From: Campylobacteraceae bacterium
GTDB taxonomy: Bacteria; Campylobacterota; Campylobacteria; Campylobacterales; Campylobacteraceae
Assembly (NCBI GenBank): GCA_012521935.1
Contig: JAAYLJ010000011.1
Coordinates: 1-7,207 of the forward strand
DNA: 7,207 bases
Direction: 5' to 3'
The translations under genes were made by a program, and so were the position numbers. The notes beneath the pieces are model-generated. The model ran no database searches. It saw nothing but the letters and a program-made list of their open reading frames with translations, and was not told the origin of the DNA. This document shows positions 6,525 to 7,207 of this stretch, in pieces (position 1 is the first letter of the stretch; each line of letters begins with the position of its first letter).

Positions 6525-6546
6525 AGTTGCTCCTTAAAAAGTTGCT
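6523..6546 (-). repeat. 9-bp direct repeat around the argB ribosome site
   Basis: AGCAACTTT occurs at 6546-6538 and again at 6531-6523 on the minus strand, a 15-bp period. The ribosome site falls between the copies and overlaps the second, and the last copy runs into the TTG start codon. It could be a small duplication or an operator or RNA regulatory element; chance cannot be excluded. Confidence 0.6.
6530..6535 (-). promoter_or_regulatory. Ribosome binding site deciding the argB TTG start
   Basis: AAGGAG on the minus strand is followed by CAACT and then TTG. The near-perfect match and 5-nt spacing make this TTG the start rather than the ATG at codon 13. Confidence 0.85.
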
Positions 6547-6552
6547 ATTTTA
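6547..6552 (-). promoter_or_regulatory. Possible -10 element for argB
   Basis: TAAAAT on the minus strand differs from TATAAT by one base. It lies in an AT-rich run between the HD-GYP hairpin and the argB ribosome site, about 23 nt before the TTG start. Campylobacterota sigma-70 promoters often lack a clear -35 box, and none is obvious here. Transcription would start near 6540, giving a short leader. This is weak evidence because TAAAAT is common in such AT-rich DNA. Confidence 0.35.
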
Positions 6553-6566
6553 TCTAAAAGGGGGTT

Positions 6567-6589
6567 AAAAGAGTTTTATCAAAAACTCT
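6567..6589 (-). terminator. Hairpin at the end of the HD-GYP gene, possible weak intrinsic terminator
   Basis: On the minus strand AGAGTTTT, a TGAT loop and AAAACTCT form a perfect 8-bp stem, followed by TTT (a run of four T counting the last stem base). The stem begins within the TAG stop codon. Only two of the eight pairs are C or G based at each side's AGAG/CTCT end, so the hairpin is weak and read-through is possible. On the plus strand the same hairpin is followed by ATTTTGTTTTTT, but no plus-strand gene is seen that would need it. Confidence 0.4.
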
Positions 6590-7207
6590 ATTTTGTTTTT
6601 TCTAAAAGATAAGCTTCAATATCTTCAACATTATATACGCTTTTGTCCCGCAAGTCTAAATGAAGGAGATCTAGGGAGATTAGGTTTTCTCTAATAGGAG
6701 TAAAATTTTTAAAATCTAATATATTTATATCTTTATGCTCTTCATGCAAGATGATAAAATCATCCCCATAAACTCTAAAAAGTAGAGCTTTTGGGTATGA
6801 ATTTTGCAAAAATGCTCCAAAAGATCTTAAAAGTTCATCCCCTTTAGTCCATCCAAAATTTAAATTATATTCACCCATACCTCTAATACAAACGATATTT
6901 ACGCATCTTAAAGATGATGAGTGTTGATTTAAAATAGTATTTAAGTAGATGGTATTAAAAAGTCCAGTTAAAGAGTCTTTGAAGAAGTAAGCAAATCTTT
7001 CTGCCTCTTCTTGTGTAGCAAATTTTATAATATCTTGCTCATAAGCTTGAATAGAGTCTATGCTTTCAAAATAACCTGCTGCTTTTTCCACCACATTTGG
7101 ATCAAACTGCAAGCCTGATTGGGACTCTAACTCTTCTACTGCCTCTTTTATATTTTTTCTAGGTTTGTAAATTCTAGTTGTTGTCATTGCATCAAAAGCA
7201 TCAGCAA
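6588..7207 (-). CDS. HD-GYP domain protein with degenerate C-terminal GGDEF domain (5' end outside window)
   Basis: The frame is open to the window edge. An ATG at 7187-7185 could be taken as the start, but the codons before it read ADAFDA. ADAFDAMTTTRIY, followed about 25 residues later by GLQFDPNVVEKAAGYF, is the C-terminal signature of HD-GYP cyclic-di-GMP phosphodiesterases. The visible part is therefore 206 codons of a longer gene; its HD and GYP motifs lie beyond the window. A helical linker leads to DSLTGLFN (71-78, counted from that ATG), which starts a GGDEF domain. There the signature is RVYGDDF (138-144) instead of RxGGDEF, the metal-binding Asp region reads CIRGMGEYN, and no RxxD inhibitory site precedes it. 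Cyclase activity is therefore unlikely; a GTP-sensing or structural role is inferred. Membrane or sensor domains, if any, are upstream. Confidence 0.88.
   Translation of the reverse strand, partial: ADAFDAMTTTRIYKPRKNIKEAVEELESQSGLQFDPNVVEKAAGYFESIDSIQAYEQDIIKFATQEEAERFAYFFKDSLTGLFNTIYLNTILNQHSSSLRCVNIVCIRGMGEYNLNFGWTKGDELLRSFGAFLQNSYPKALLFRVYGDDFIILHEEHKDINILDFKNFTPIRENLISLDLLHLDLRDKSVYNVEDIEAYLLEKTK

Noticed and set aside
7185..7187. ATG as the start of a stand-alone GGDEF-like gene
   Set aside because: The codons just upstream continue the HD-GYP signature in frame and there is no ribosome site before the ATG.

Overview
The window is AT-rich, densely packed bacterial DNA. Gene content and protein style point to a member of the Campylobacterota (the former Epsilonproteobacteria), perhaps a Sulfurimonas- or Arcobacter-like lineage. 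The reasons are low GC, Lys/Ile/Leu-rich proteins, many 4-nt gene overlaps, a thrC-kdsB pair that I recall from Campylobacter, and a Gram-negative LPS gene (kdsB). The genus is inference; no rRNA or other decisive marker is present.

Layout, left to right. Positions 1-153 hold the last 50 codons of a plus-strand inositol-monophosphatase-family gene. Everything else is on the minus strand. In transcription order (right to left) these genes are: the end of an HD-GYP protein with a degenerate C-terminal GGDEF domain (6588-7207, cut by the window edge); then argB, cutA, thrC, kdsB, a polar amino acid ABC binding protein, its permease, a flavin reductase-like protein, a small lipoprotein with a possible Cys-His-Asp triad, and a YgbA-family cysteine-rich protein. 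The plus-strand gene and the ygbA-like gene converge with their stop codons overlapping on a shared TTAA.

The nine genes from argB to ygbA are spaced from -11 to +39 nt and probably form one operon, possibly with an internal promoter before the binding protein. A short hairpin at the end of the HD-GYP gene and a -10-like TAAAAT before argB suggest that argB starts its own transcription unit. The products cover arginine synthesis (ArgB), threonine synthesis (ThrC), Kdo activation for LPS (KdsB), metal or stress tolerance (CutA), amino acid uptake (binding protein and permease, with no ATPase gene here) and poorly known redox or nitrosative-stress-type proteins.

Most of the window is ordinary housekeeping sequence. 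The points most worth a second look are: the HD-GYP protein, whose apparent ATG start is really inside the HD-GYP signature and whose GGDEF domain has lost key residues; the unresolved start of the permease (a TTG without a ribosome site, or an upstream ATC with one, or a single-base indel); and the unrecognised lipoprotein coupled to the ygbA-like gene. I found no CRISPR array, insertion sequence, tRNA or rRNA. No gene-free stretch exceeds 63 bases.
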